A stretch of DNA of 64,000 bases, taken from positions 1 to 64,000 of the IMG/VR virus record IMGVR_UViG_3300032284_001716. One strand, written 5' to 3'. Shown piece after piece: positions 34,854 through 43,630 of the stretch. The notes beneath the pieces were generated by a model. It was not told the origin of the DNA. It made no database searches and saw nothing but the letters and a program-made list of their open reading frames with translations. Made by a program: the position numbers and the translations under genes. How positions within the stretch are numbered: the stretch's first letter is position 1; each line of letters begins with the position of its first letter. The DNA is from a virus.

Positions 34854-37738
34854 TATCTACCTCCAACAGATAAGCCAGAAGTTTCTTTACCAAATAGATA
34901 TGGAAAATATTTCCCCATCCAACCACCGTCATCAGGATTTGTAGTTTCACTACTCTGTTTCTTTTCAGTAGTCTTTGGTGCGTACGCGTCGACTTGATAG
35001 TTACGCGCGTCGGAAGCCGCCTGCGCTGCCTCTGCAGAAGCTTCTGGTCCCTGTATAGCGAGAGCAGCATTTCTTGGAGTCAGCGCTCTTCCAGTAGTAG
35101 TGCCGTCTGGCTTCGGTACCGGAGGTCCGATCTGCGAGATCGTTTCGCCGGCTTGCTGTATGATGTCGTTGGTGCGAGTCGTCTCTAGCTGATGTCTCTC
35201 TGCGGCTACCTTTGGTCCGGACGTGTCGCGAGTGTCTTGATCCAGCATGTCTGCAGTACGAAGCGCTTGGTCTCTCTCCGCGTTCTTTTCTACCTGAGCT
35301 CTGAAAGCAGTAGCAGCAGCGGCCCCCTCTTGCGCTTGTTCTGCTGCCGGATCTTTGCCTGCCCACAAGCTGTTTCCTACTGTAGGAGCTAGTATGTCTG
35401 GCACGCGCGGCGGCATCGCCTTGACTGGCTTCGGCTTCGGCTTCGGAGCAGCTACGGTGATCGTCTTCTTGATCTTCGGTGGAGACATAGACAGCTCTAG
35501 CTGACGCTGCTTGTCTGCAGCAAAGAACATTGCTGATGTGCCCGAGTCACCACGACGTTCTGCATCCTGATGAGCTTGGAACATCGCACGTGACTTGGCG
35601 TGACGATCCCAGTTAGGATCATCAACCTCAATTGTCTTAGTCTGTGGTTTTGGCTTTACAACCTTTTCAGGAGCCGGCGTTGCGGCTGCTTTACGCGCAG
35701 CTACTTCTGCCGCACCGTCACCTCTACCACTACCAATAAATTCTTGGTGTCGTAGGGCAGGTACAGTAACGTTACCCATAGCATCAAACTGTGCTGCTTC
35801 ATCCTCAATTGTCTTAGTCTGTGGCTTTTTAGCATCAGCAGCTTCAGCTGCTTCTTTTGCAGCTACCATCTTTGCCATTGGATTAGTTATGGCATTGGCA
35901 TTTGCGGCTGCTGTCATCTGCGCACCTTGCGCCATATCATCTCTATCTGCTGCTTCCCATCTTGCATTGCTACTCTGGACACCAGTAGCTGCAGCTTGAG
36001 GTCCAGCTACACTACTTCCACTTAGTCTGACTGCAGAACCCGGTGCACCATTTTGTCGCGCGTCTGCATTAGTACCACCTGGGACAATGTCTTCGACTTT
36101 TAATTTACTTAAATGACCTAGGCGCTTTGCGGTATCAAGATCTGGGCGCGCCGGCGCCTCAAATCCCTTAACGACAGAATACAATCTGGCCTGGGTAGAC
36201 AACTCTTCATTATTTAGATCGGCCCAAGCTTTTTTATAATGAGTCTTCATTTCCCAGGCAAATGCTTTTGACTGTTCAGCAACAGTCATCTCATTAGGCA
36301 TTTTACCAAATTGTTTTCTAATTCGTTCAGAACGAGGGCCATCCCATTGAGCTATGCCATGAGCTCTTTGATTTGGATTGCTTCTTGAAGGATCCGCATG
36401 AGTATCATTTGGTTTATGAAGTGCTTCACCTGATAAATTAGCGACGGCTATTCTAGCAGCGGAATCAGATAAACCTTCTGCTCTTAAAGCTGTATAAGCT
36501 TCTTGTTGATTTGCTGCTAAATTTCTATTCGGTGCGCCGACTCGTTGAGCGGTCGAACTAAGCGCTTCTAAACCAGGTCCAGCCGAACCAGCAGATGGTG
36601 TGTTTCCATAGATATTTGTTCCCGGGGCATTATTTAATCTAGCGTTAGCACCACTTCCACTTCCTGATGGTGTGCCACCTATACCATTGCCCTGTCCGTT
36701 TCCACCTGTTCCTTGCCCACCCTGCGAACTTCCTTGACTATTTGTAGAAGCTGATACCGCTGCGGCGGATGACTGCTGGATCTGGGCTATCTCACTTTTT
36801 TTTACACTTTTTGCATCGATAGTAAGTGTTTGAACTTCAAACTTTAACTTATTAGTAGTGAATGTGAGAGTCTTACTATCAAATTTCAGATCTCCTTTCA
36901 GTTTTTTAGCACCACCTCTGTTCTGAGCTTCCTGTATAGCTGGAGTAGAGCGTGCGCCACCGCTATTTCCACCGCCGCTAGGAGCTGGCGGTGGTATACT
37001 AGTATTAGATCCACTAGCTGCCGGTGTAGATGACTGATGATCAGTCATTGCGACTGTAGCGGCAGCTGCACCAACAGCGCCTGTCGTTATAGCTGTACGG
37101 TTTGACTTACTAGGTGTAGTTGGGCCTGGGTTGGCTCTAGGAGTCTGTGTTGGTGATGGCCCGCTACTACGACCACCCATGTTTTTAACTGCTGAAGCTA
37201 TCTCTTGCAGGATAGTTATAGATCGTGTCTGCAATTGAATCTGCTCTCTGATAAGCAGATTGTTCTCACGAGTTATACCGGTTGAAGCTTCAACACCAAA
37301 CCTGGTTTCTGTAGCTTCACGCTTATAATCATTTGCTAAATTTTCATTAACTTGACTATTGCTAGAGGATTGAGAAGTAGCAGAAGTAGCTGTACGCTGC
37401 TTTTCCTTCTCAGCGTTATCATACATCTCCTTGAAAGCTTCCTTTAGAAGCTTTTTTTCATTTGATTTGCGCTTGTTCTCAGCCTTTGTATAAAGATCGT
37501 CAAAGATTTCCTTGACGTCTTTCTTGGTAAGAATGCTCCTGCGAGTTTTCTTACTCTCTTCTTTTTCAGCATTGACTTCGTCTTTTAAAGCTTTCTGCTC
37601 AGCTTCAAGCTTATCTTGATCAGCTTGCTGTGCAGCTATAGCTGCAGCAATTTGCTCCTGCGCTCGGCCAGCACCCTTGCCGCCCTCGCGCATAAGTTGA
37701 GCAAGAATCTCTTCGCCTGATTGTGCTTTGCCCGCCAT
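34853..37738 (-). CDS. Tape-measure/hub-like tail protein with phage tail lysozyme domain
   Basis: 961 aa. Residues 1-130 are charged coiled coil (QAAIAAQQADQDKLEAEQKALKDEVNAEKEE...). A Gly/Ser/Asn-rich middle follows. At about residues 410-550 lies a phage tail lysozyme-like domain: GLSDSAARIAVANLSGEAL, HGIAQWDGPRSERIRKQFG, FAWEMKTHYKKAW, ARLYSVVKGFEAPA. The rest is Ala/Lys-rich with repeats of KPQTKTIE. It sits directly behind the gp26-like frameshift gene, where a tape measure is expected. The lysozyme domain would open a hole in the cell wall during DNA injection. Confidence 0.75.
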   Translation of the reverse strand: MAGKAQSGEEILAQLMREGGKGAGRAQEQIAAAIAAQQADQDKLEAEQKALKDEVNAEKEESKKTRRSILTKKDVKEIFDDLYTKAENKRKSNEKKLLKEAFKEMYDNAEKEKQRTATSATSQSSSNSQVNENLANDYKREATETRFGVEASTGITRENNLLIREQIQLQTRSITILQEIASAVKNMGGRSSGPSPTQTPRANPGPTTPSKSNRTAITTGAVGAAAATVAMTDHQSSTPAASGSNTSIPPPAPSGGGNSGGARSTPAIQEAQNRGGAKKLKGDLKFDSKTLTFTTNKLKFEVQTLTIDAKSVKKSEIAQIQQSSAAAVSASTNSQGSSQGGQGTGGNGQGNGIGGTPSGSGSGANARLNNAPGTNIYGNTPSAGSAGPGLEALSSTAQRVGAPNRNLAANQQEAYTALRAEGLSDSAARIAVANLSGEALHKPNDTHADPSRSNPNQRAHGIAQWDGPRSERIRKQFGKMPNEMTVAEQSKAFAWEMKTHYKKAWADLNNEELSTQARLYSVVKGFEAPARPDLDTAKRLGHLSKLKVEDIVPGGTNADARQNGAPGSAVRLSGSSVAGPQAAATGVQSSNARWEAADRDDMAQGAQMTAAANANAITNPMAKMVAAKEAAEAADAKKPQTKTIEDEAAQFDAMGNVTVPALRHQEFIGSGRGDGAAEVAARKAAATPAPEKVVKPKPQTKTIEVDDPNWDRHAKSRAMFQAHQDAERRGDSGTSAMFFAADKQRQLELSMSPPKIKKTITVAAPKPKPKPVKAMPPRVPDILAPTVGNSLWAGKDPAAEQAQEGAAAATAFRAQVEKNAERDQALRTADMLDQDTRDTSGPKVAAERHQLETTRTNDIIQQAGETISQIGPPVPKPDGTTTGRALTPRNAALAIQGPEASAEAAQAASDARNYQVDAYAPKTTEKKQSSETTNPDDGGWMGKYFPYLFGKETSGLSVGGR

Positions 37739-37741
37739 CTA

Positions 37742-37921
37742 CTAACCCATTCTTTGACGTTCTTCTTGCTCTTTGATAAAGTTAATCAACAGCTCAACGT
37801 AAATATCTCGTTCGAAGACTACTAAGTTCTCGATCTCCGATATTTGATATTTATGATGCTGAGCCAGGGAGAAGATAGTCTGATAGTAGTTGTCTAGATT
37901 GTTGTGACTCAGCGCAAGGTA
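37742..37921 (-). CDS. -1 frame extension of the gp26-like protein (programmed frameshift product)
   Basis: Sixty codons including stop, open in the -1 frame relative to the gp26-like gene, with no ATG or GTG before the penultimate codon. It begins exactly at a run of seven T (37921-37927 on the minus strand) read as GAT TTT TTT ACC; slipping back one base gives TAC CTT GCG... Sequence: LDNYYQTIFSLAQHH, then ISEIENLVVFERDIYVELL, then NFIKEQEERQRMG, a credible helical protein. The fused product would be 293 aa. Layout matches the G/GT tail-assembly chaperones of other tailed phages. Confidence 0.75.
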   Translation of the reverse strand, partial: YLALSHNNLDNYYQTIFSLAQHHKYQISEIENLVVFERDIYVELLINFIKEQEERQRMG

Positions 37922-38622
37922 AAAAAATCAGATAACGTTGTAAGTTCGATCGTCTTATCCGCCCCTGTTGCATTCTTGTACTCTAACTTATAGTACAGCG
38001 AAGGGAGGTTCGACATAAACTCACGTACAAGTTCGAAGCTCTTGATGTCCATAAGTTCTAGGAACTCAAGAAGGTCGTCCTCACTAAAGTCCCTGCCCTC
38101 ATATACATTATCTACATCATAGATCTGGCCGATACAACGAACGACAAGACGATAGAATGTCTCATCACCCTCTGATTTGAGGAAGACTTTATCATCGTAG
38201 ATATAAGCCGGCGGATATTGCATAACCAAACCAGACTTATCGGTGATTGCAATCTTTGTATCCTGCTTATCGGGATACTTAATTTCGACCTTCTTCAGGT
38301 CGACCTCAAAGTCATATACCTGCTGATCTTCAATGTCACGATATGATACCTTAATTTGATCGCCAATCGAGAAACCACGAAGACGAACAAACAAATACTC
38401 GAGGGCAAACAGTGGAATCTTATCGATGTTGAACGTTGGGTCCATGCTGCAATTGTTGACGACCTGCTTTATAGCAGTCAGCATATCAGTTTGATCCTCA
38501 CTCACTTTAGCCATAAGTAGAAGCTTCTCTTCCTTCACTAACATTGGTCTAAACATATAAGACTTACTGTCAGGTGGGATGCTGATAGAGATCGTAGGAT
38601 ACGAAATTTTAGGTAGTGCCAT
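37909..38622 (-). CDS. 26: Baseplate hub / tail assembly protein (gp26-like, T4_baseplate family)
   Basis: 237 aa: LPKISYPTISISIPPDSKSYMFRPMLVKEEKLLLMA, then NNCSMDPTFNIDKIPLFALEYLFVRLRGFSIGDQI, then YPPAYIYDDKVFL. The LP...KxxxFRPFxVKEEKxLLMA...LxxxDxEYxFxxLRxxSxG pattern is that of the T4_baseplate (gp26) family. The gene ends GAT TTT TTT ACC TTG CGC TGA; the seven-T run is a slippery site leading into the 59-codon extension. It directly precedes the tape-measure-like gene. Confidence 0.82.
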   Translation of the reverse strand: MALPKISYPTISISIPPDSKSYMFRPMLVKEEKLLLMAKVSEDQTDMLTAIKQVVNNCSMDPTFNIDKIPLFALEYLFVRLRGFSIGDQIKVSYRDIEDQQVYDFEVDLKKVEIKYPDKQDTKIAITDKSGLVMQYPPAYIYDDKVFLKSEGDETFYRLVVRCIGQIYDVDNVYEGRDFSEDDLLEFLELMDIKSFELVREFMSNLPSLYYKLEYKNATGADKTIELTTLSDFFTLR

Positions 38623-38641
38623 TTTATACTCCAGTTGTTAA

Positions 38642-39388
38642 TTATGCAGTCATCGATGATTGCGGTGCTCTTAAGACCGCGCTATTATTAGGTTGATTAA
38701 GCGGCGAAGATTGAAAAGATTGAATTGGCGCATTTAGATCTAATGTTGTACCAAAGTCATCCAGTGACCACTCGGTAAAGCTAAACTTAGCTGTTACTTT
38801 TAACAAACCATTTTGCTGTTCCCATGAAACAGGAATATCATTAAGCGCAATCGGGAAAGCCCTATATAAGTTATAAGTGATAGAAGGTAGTCCAGCTGTG
38901 TCATATACAACTATCTGAATATTTCCAGCATAGTTATCTTTATATTCAGTAGTATAAAACTTTCTGCCATCTAACTGTGCTATTCCGCCTGTTCGTGCGT
39001 AACCAGGTGGTGTAGCCCCGTTTGTCGTAAAGATATAGTTCAGCCATGTATATAAGAAAGCGTGAGTCATTCCAAATCGATCACAGATAAATGTCAAATC
39101 TACATCTGTAAAGTTGCTACTAAATGGCATCTTCTCTTGAACACCAACACCATATCTAGCACTATCAACGGTTCTTAGAGCTACACCAGGTAGACTAGCA
39201 CTTACACAACGATACTGTAGATCATCCAGGATCTTTGACGTTGGAACTGGGCCATTAACTAGTGTTGTAACTGCTGTACCATTCATTGCTGAATTGACGC
39301 CAAATGAAATTTGTACAGCGTACTTATTAGTCTGGAGGATGCCTCGTTGGCCGATTCTACCTCTAAATTCTTCGATATTAAATGCCAT
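38642..39388 (-). CDS. Tail tube-like baseplate protein (gp19/gp54 family)
   Basis: 248 aa. It starts NIEEFRGRIGQRGILQTNKYAVQISF, typical of T4-like tube initiators, with LQYRCVSASLPGVALRT, VDLTFICDRFGMTHAFLYTWLNYIF and LLKVTAKFSFTEWSLDDF near the end (the conserved final strands). T4 gp54 and gp48 initiate tube polymerisation on the baseplate; gp48 is found at 40.6 kb, so gp54 is the best guess. One base overlap with the upstream gene. Confidence 0.7.
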   Translation of the reverse strand: MAFNIEEFRGRIGQRGILQTNKYAVQISFGVNSAMNGTAVTTLVNGPVPTSKILDDLQYRCVSASLPGVALRTVDSARYGVGVQEKMPFSSNFTDVDLTFICDRFGMTHAFLYTWLNYIFTTNGATPPGYARTGGIAQLDGRKFYTTEYKDNYAGNIQIVVYDTAGLPSITYNLYRAFPIALNDIPVSWEQQNGLLKVTAKFSFTEWSLDDFGTTLDLNAPIQSFQSSPLNQPNNSAVLRAPQSSMTA

Positions 39389-40074
39389 TAGATCCTCGTA
39401 AGTGATTCTTTCCAGACGTCTGATTTGCGTTTTCCTTGGAACCTATCGATAGGTAGCATCAAAGCAACATCCCATTCGTCTGGAGCTATATAAAGAAACG
39501 GCGACCTAACATGATCAATAAGGTATCTCTTCACACAAGGTTTAAACGGACCAAACTTAGAAGCACCTTGTAGGATTCTATACGAGATTTTAAGTTGTGT
39601 CTTCTCATCGTAAGTATCCTCAATGGCTATTGCCTTTGATACAAACTTACCAGTAGCTACCTCAGTATATTTTCCAGGCGATACTTCCTTATAGCCTTCT
39701 TTTATCTTAGTCCTTTTATTTATAGTGCTGTAGAGAGCATCCATCAATTTAGCTCTCATCACAGGAGGTAGATAGTGCATATTGATACCAAGAAATCCAT
39801 CTGAGTAGATCTCGATTGGGAATATCAACGGGTACATATCATAGTATGGAAGGACTTCCTTCAGCTTTGGATCGTACTGGAAGGTGTACATCTTGCCAAT
39901 AGAATCTTCGTCAATCTTTCCCTTACGGTTGACAATTGCAGCCTTATTGATGATATTACCGGGCTTTACAGAACGGATAGATAAAGCCTTCTCACGAAAC
40001 CAGTCTACAGACTTTTTCGGATCTAAGCCGGCGGCTTTACCTTTATTCAGGATGTTTTGAAATGTTGTCGCCAT
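39388..40074 (-). CDS. Conserved T4-like morphogenesis protein (unassigned)
   Basis: 228 aa. Key stretch: MYTFQYDPKLKEVLPYYDMYPLIFPIEIYSDGFLGINMHYLPPVMRAKLMDALY, followed by DEKTQLKISYRILQGASKFGPFKPCVKRYLIDHVRSPFLYIAPDEWDVALMLPIDRFQGK. I recognise this as a protein conserved beside gp4 in marine T4-likes, but cannot name it firmly; the DNA end protector gp2 is a possibility from gene order only. Overlaps gp4 by one base, so both are made together. Confidence 0.6.
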   Translation of the reverse strand: MATTFQNILNKGKAAGLDPKKSVDWFREKALSIRSVKPGNIINKAAIVNRKGKIDEDSIGKMYTFQYDPKLKEVLPYYDMYPLIFPIEIYSDGFLGINMHYLPPVMRAKLMDALYSTINKRTKIKEGYKEVSPGKYTEVATGKFVSKAIAIEDTYDEKTQLKISYRILQGASKFGPFKPCVKRYLIDHVRSPFLYIAPDEWDVALMLPIDRFQGKRKSDVWKESLTRI

Positions 40075-40523
40075 TAGAAGGTCAACCCTAACTCTTTCTC
40101 GGTTATAATGATAAACTCGTATCCACGATCTTTGCAGTATTCACGTGCGGCTTTCCACTTTGCATCATTTACACCCCACGTCATAACCTCGTTAATATAC
40201 CTGCGGTTCTTAGAACCACCCTTCTGGACAGTCGGAGGTTTTGTCTGAGCTAATGGCTTAACCTCTACGATCGCCGTCTTTATCTTTCCATCAGCTGTAC
40301 GCATGTTTACCGTAAAGTCAGTGAAATATCTATGATACCTACCGTCAATCGGCGAACGGTATGGAATGATAGTTTCTTCACTCTGCCACCAAATCACATT
40401 AGGATCACCGTCAAAACGGTTCATCACGATGAGTTCCCACCTTGAGCGATACACAATATTTGTAGGATCACCCTTGTACTTCTGAGGATTTTTAGGCTTA
40501 AAGTAACCCTTATATGTAGCCAT
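40074..40523 (-). CDS. 4: Head completion protein (gp4-like, TnsA-type nuclease fold)
   Basis: 149 aa, the size of T4 gp4 (also called gp50/65). DPTNIVYRSRWELIVMNRFDGDPNVIWWQSEETIIPYRSPIDGRYHRYFTDFTVNM, then IVEVKPLAQTKPP, then KWKAAREYCKDRGYEFIIITEKEL. The E (RSRWE), D (FTDF) and ExK (VEVKP) residues make a complete PD-(D/E)XK active site. gp4 completes the filled head before tail joining. GTAGGAG precedes the start; a minus-strand late promoter lies 34-41 bases upstream. Confidence 0.88.
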   Translation of the reverse strand: MATYKGYFKPKNPQKYKGDPTNIVYRSRWELIVMNRFDGDPNVIWWQSEETIIPYRSPIDGRYHRYFTDFTVNMRTADGKIKTAIVEVKPLAQTKPPTVQKGGSKNRRYINEVMTWGVNDAKWKAAREYCKDRGYEFIIITEKELGLTF

Positions 40524-40539
40524 GGGCTCCTACAAAAAC

Positions 40540-40547
40540 GATAAATA
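40540..40547 (+). promoter_or_regulatory. Late promoter-like box GATAAATA for the gp48 operon
   Basis: GATAAATA, one mismatch to TATAAATA, 26 bases before the gp48 start. It overlaps the transcript of the opposing late promoter at 40557. Confidence 0.45.
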
Positions 40548-40556
40548 ACTTAAAGG

Positions 40557-40564
40557 TATTTATA
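40557..40564 (-). promoter_or_regulatory. T4-type late promoter box TATAAATA (minus strand)
   Basis: TATTTATA on the plus strand, i.e. a perfect TATAAATA reading left, 34 bases upstream of the gp4 start codon. Serves the minus-strand tail operon. Confidence 0.7.
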
Positions 40565-40573
40565 GGGATTCTA

Positions 40574-41521
40574 ATGGTAGATACAACAGTTAATATACAA
40601 GCAAGCTTACCATCGAGCGTTAGTAGTATTGCAGCGGCTACAGACCCAAGTCAAGGTAATTTACAGCTTCAGAACAGCGTATCTAACGGTGTAATGCCGG
40701 TATCACAATCGATATGTTTTCCTCAAGGTTTAGAAGCCCAAGACTTCTGGATGTCATTTAGCTTCTATCAATACCAACGCCCGACATTTTCTAATAATCC
40801 CGTTCTTAAAGATGCTGGCACGATTAGGCTTCCATTAGCCAACGGCTTAGTTGACTCTCAGGGTGTTTCTTATTCTGTAAAACCATTGGATCCTGGCCTT
40901 GGTGCTGCTTTGAATGAAGTATCTGGTGGTAGAGGCGGTTCTAATCCAATGGATGCTATAAGTAATGCGGCAGAGAGCGGCATCCGTGGCGCGCTGGGCG
41001 GCGGCGCACAAAAGATTGCAGCAGCAGCATTAGGTCAAAATGCACCTCAAGCTTTACTTGGATTAGCAGGTGTAACACAAAACCCATGGCTAACTGTTAT
41101 GTTTGATGCTCCTCAGTATAAAAAACATGCGTTATCTTGGACACTACTTCCATCTAATGAAACGGAATCACTTGCTATTGCCCAGATGATTACGACATTT
41201 AAGTTTAACATGCTTCCTGATTCATCTGGCGCGCTTGGTGGTTCGCTATTGACGTATCCTAATATTGTTCAAGTTACTGTTAATAATGCTCAGGGAGCAT
41301 TTTGGAACTATATCTTTAAACCAGCGGTCATCGAGACATTTTCAGTTAACTATGCGCCTACTGGACAGCCATCAATGTTTGGAAAAACTAAAGCCCCCAC
41401 TGCAGTACAGCTTTCCTTGAATCTTCAAGAAATTGAGTTCTTCCTACAGAGGGATTATGGTGCTCCAAATAGTGCTGGTAACTCCAACCTCGATGCGCTC
41501 GAAAAATGGTTTAATAGCTAA
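40574..41521 (+). CDS. 48: Baseplate tail tube cap (gp48-like)
   Basis: 315 aa. ISICFPQ-type opening (VSQSICFPQGLEAQDFWMSFSFYQYQRP), an Ala/Gly-rich insertion (NAAESGIRGALGGGAQKIAAAALG), then NPWLTVMFDAPQYKKHALSWTLLPSNETESLAIAQMITTFKFNMLP, the conserved core of T4 gp48-type tube caps, and FSVNYAPTGQPSMFGKTKAPTAVQLSLNLQEIEF at the end. It caps the hub and nucleates the tail tube. It ends with TAATG overlap into gp53. Confidence 0.85.
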   Translation: MVDTTVNIQASLPSSVSSIAAATDPSQGNLQLQNSVSNGVMPVSQSICFPQGLEAQDFWMSFSFYQYQRPTFSNNPVLKDAGTIRLPLANGLVDSQGVSYSVKPLDPGLGAALNEVSGGRGGSNPMDAISNAAESGIRGALGGGAQKIAAAALGQNAPQALLGLAGVTQNPWLTVMFDAPQYKKHALSWTLLPSNETESLAIAQMITTFKFNMLPDSSGALGGSLLTYPNIVQVTVNNAQGAFWNYIFKPAVIETFSVNYAPTGQPSMFGKTKAPTAVQLSLNLQEIEFFLQRDYGAPNSAGNSNLDALEKWFNS

Positions 41522-42402
41522 TGTCAGAATCATACTTTAAGAATTTTAATATAGTATCTTATGGGGGCGCTTACGCGGTTGATATAACAGAGCGCGTTGT
41601 TGAGCTGAAGAATACATTAAAGAATCCATATATTTTCTATCCTATGAACATCGTTCAGGGTGTTAGACCAGATCAACTAGCATATGCTAATTATGAAGAT
41701 CCATATACTAGCTGGATCATGTATATCACTAACGATGTACTAGATCCATATTTCGAATGGTATCTAACAGACTATCAGATGACTCAGTTCATCAAGGATA
41801 AGTACGGTAACATGCAGCGTGCAATGGATAGAGTTGCCTACTATCGAAATGACTATAGCGATAAAAACAGTATTGGTGTAGCCGCATTTAATGCTCTAAC
41901 ACCAGGTCAGATGCAGTATTGGGAACCGGTATATGGTGTTGGTTCTTATGTTATTGAGTTTCGTAGAAAGGCATTAGAACTAAAGGCATCAACCAATTTT
42001 ATTCTTAGCGTTGGATATACCGGTAATGCCGCTGGATTTGTTAGGGATGAAGTCTTAAATATTAAGTACTCAAGAACTACAACTGGAACGGCTCAGTTCA
42101 TTCAGGCCAACTCTACAAACATGTTGATTCAGCATATTGATGGTGATGCATTTCCACATGACGATGTGGTTATTACTGCGAACAGCTATATATATGGTGT
42201 AGAAAGCTCATCAAATGTTAATATTACAAGCTGCGAGTTCATCTCAAATAACATTCCAGCTGATGTCTATGCATATTGGGCCCCAGTCTACTATTATGAC
42301 ATAGAGATTGAGAAGAATGAAGGCAATAAGACGATTCGCCTTTTACAAGCACAGTATGTTCCCGATTTTCTAAGAAACTTCAAAACACTATTGAGTCAAT
42401 AA
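41521..42402 (+). CDS. 53: Baseplate wedge protein gp53
   Basis: 293 aa. The N-terminal gp53 domain is clear: YFKNFNIVSYGGAYAVDITERVVELKNTLKNPYIFYPMNIVQGVRPDQLAYANYEDPYTSWIMYITNDVLDPYFEWYLTDYQMTQFI. gp53 clamps neighbouring wedges together to close the baseplate. The C-terminal 130 residues form an extra beta-rich domain (EVLNIKYSRTTTGTAQFIQ...) beyond T4 gp53 (196 aa), which is common in marine relatives. Confidence 0.88.
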   Translation: MSESYFKNFNIVSYGGAYAVDITERVVELKNTLKNPYIFYPMNIVQGVRPDQLAYANYEDPYTSWIMYITNDVLDPYFEWYLTDYQMTQFIKDKYGNMQRAMDRVAYYRNDYSDKNSIGVAAFNALTPGQMQYWEPVYGVGSYVIEFRRKALELKASTNFILSVGYTGNAAGFVRDEVLNIKYSRTTTGTAQFIQANSTNMLIQHIDGDAFPHDDVVITANSYIYGVESSSNVNITSCEFISNNIPADVYAYWAPVYYYDIEIEKNEGNKTIRLLQAQYVPDFLRNFKTLLSQ

Positions 42403-42403
42403 A

Positions 42404-43630
42404 ATGGCAGGTTTTAATCCAGGTGACGTCTTTATAGATGCGGTATCAGTGACATCACCTCGCGGTGGTAGCAGGAATCTAGCTCGTCAGTTCCTATCGG
42501 CCGATGTCACTGAAACTATATTCACGCCTGGCTGTTTAGTACAGATTAGAGTTATCGACTTTGACGACTATCTAGGCACATTTGGTAAGCTTACAGGTGA
42601 CGAGACTGTCACTTTTACTTTCCGTAAGCCTAATGGAGGATCGGCAACCTATAATCTACATCTAAACTCGGTTAAAGAAGTTGAGGATTCCGGTTCAACA
42701 AAGTCTAAAACCTACGTGCTTGATTGTATATCTGAAGAAGTTTTTTATGGTCAGGCAAAGCATGTCCAGAAGGGATATAATACTACTATTGATGGAATAG
42801 TCCAAGATGTGTTTGGTGAGCTAGGAAGTAAGTCACGTATTAATGCTGAGCCTACAAAAGGCAAGCGTAATATTAAACTAGCCAATCAACCGGTCTTTCA
42901 TGCTATCGAGATGCTAAGAAAAGAAGCTGTGTCCGAAAAGAATAAATCATCTAACTTTATGTTCTGGCAGACACACAGTGGATTTAACTTCAAGAGCATT
43001 GAGGAGATGATGAGTGGTGGTGATGTTAAGACTTTTAGAAGAGATAATACGGTTGGGCATAATCAAAATAGTAATTTTGACGTAAATGCTATTGCGTTTA
43101 AGGTGCTGCACTCTATGGATGCTATTAATCGTATTCATTCAGGAGCTATGAATCAAAGAGTGGCTACTTTTAATACCCATACAAATACGTTTACCTGGAA
43201 GGATATTAAACCGAAGGGTAGCGACCTAAATTCTTTAGGTCAAGGTATTATTATGACAGCTAATTTTATTAATGCTTTTTCTAGTGGCATGAGGGCTGTA
43301 ATGAGAATGGTCAATCACAACGATGATGTTAATATTGATAAGTCACATGTGCCGGAGACGATCCCACATAAGATGATGGACCTTGCAAGAATGCAAGAGC
43401 AGACTATGCATATGACAGTCATGGGTGATACAGTTCTTGAAGCCGGGAAGACTATTAATAATCAATTTCCAAAGATTACATCAGAGCCAAATAACAAAGA
43501 TCCAGATGCGCAAGCAAGTGGAAGATGGATCATATCAAAAGTTAAACATGAAATTAGGGGTCCTGATGCAAGACCTAGATGGGTTTCACATCTAGAGTGT
43601 CTAAAGGGCGCATATGAGGAGAGTGTCTAA
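42404..43630 (+). CDS. 27: Baseplate hub protein gp27
   Basis: 408 aa, close to T4 gp27 (391). The tube-like hub fold begins NPGDVFIDAVSVTSPRGGSRNLARQFLSADVTETIFTPGCLVQIRVIDFDDYLG and continues YVLDCISEEVFYGQAKHVQKGYNTTIDGIVQDVF; the C-terminus has ASGRWIISKVKHEIRGPDARPRWVSHLECLKGAY, typical of gp27/gpD-type hubs. The trimer forms the base of the central spike with the gp5 OB-fold protein encoded next (overlap ATG/TAA). Confidence 0.82.
   Translation: MAGFNPGDVFIDAVSVTSPRGGSRNLARQFLSADVTETIFTPGCLVQIRVIDFDDYLGTFGKLTGDETVTFTFRKPNGGSATYNLHLNSVKEVEDSGSTKSKTYVLDCISEEVFYGQAKHVQKGYNTTIDGIVQDVFGELGSKSRINAEPTKGKRNIKLANQPVFHAIEMLRKEAVSEKNKSSNFMFWQTHSGFNFKSIEEMMSGGDVKTFRRDNTVGHNQNSNFDVNAIAFKVLHSMDAINRIHSGAMNQRVATFNTHTNTFTWKDIKPKGSDLNSLGQGIIMTANFINAFSSGMRAVMRMVNHNDDVNIDKSHVPETIPHKMMDLARMQEQTMHMTVMGDTVLEAGKTINNQFPKITSEPNNKDPDAQASGRWIISKVKHEIRGPDARPRWVSHLECLKGAYEESV

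Noticed and set aside
37909-37930. Sequencing error explaining the broken frame after the gp26-like gene
   Set aside because: Homopolymer error is possible, but the -1 frame starts exactly at a classic slippery run, continues with protein-like sequence and lies in the conserved frameshift position before a tape measure. Kept as a programmed frameshift, with resequencing listed as a check.
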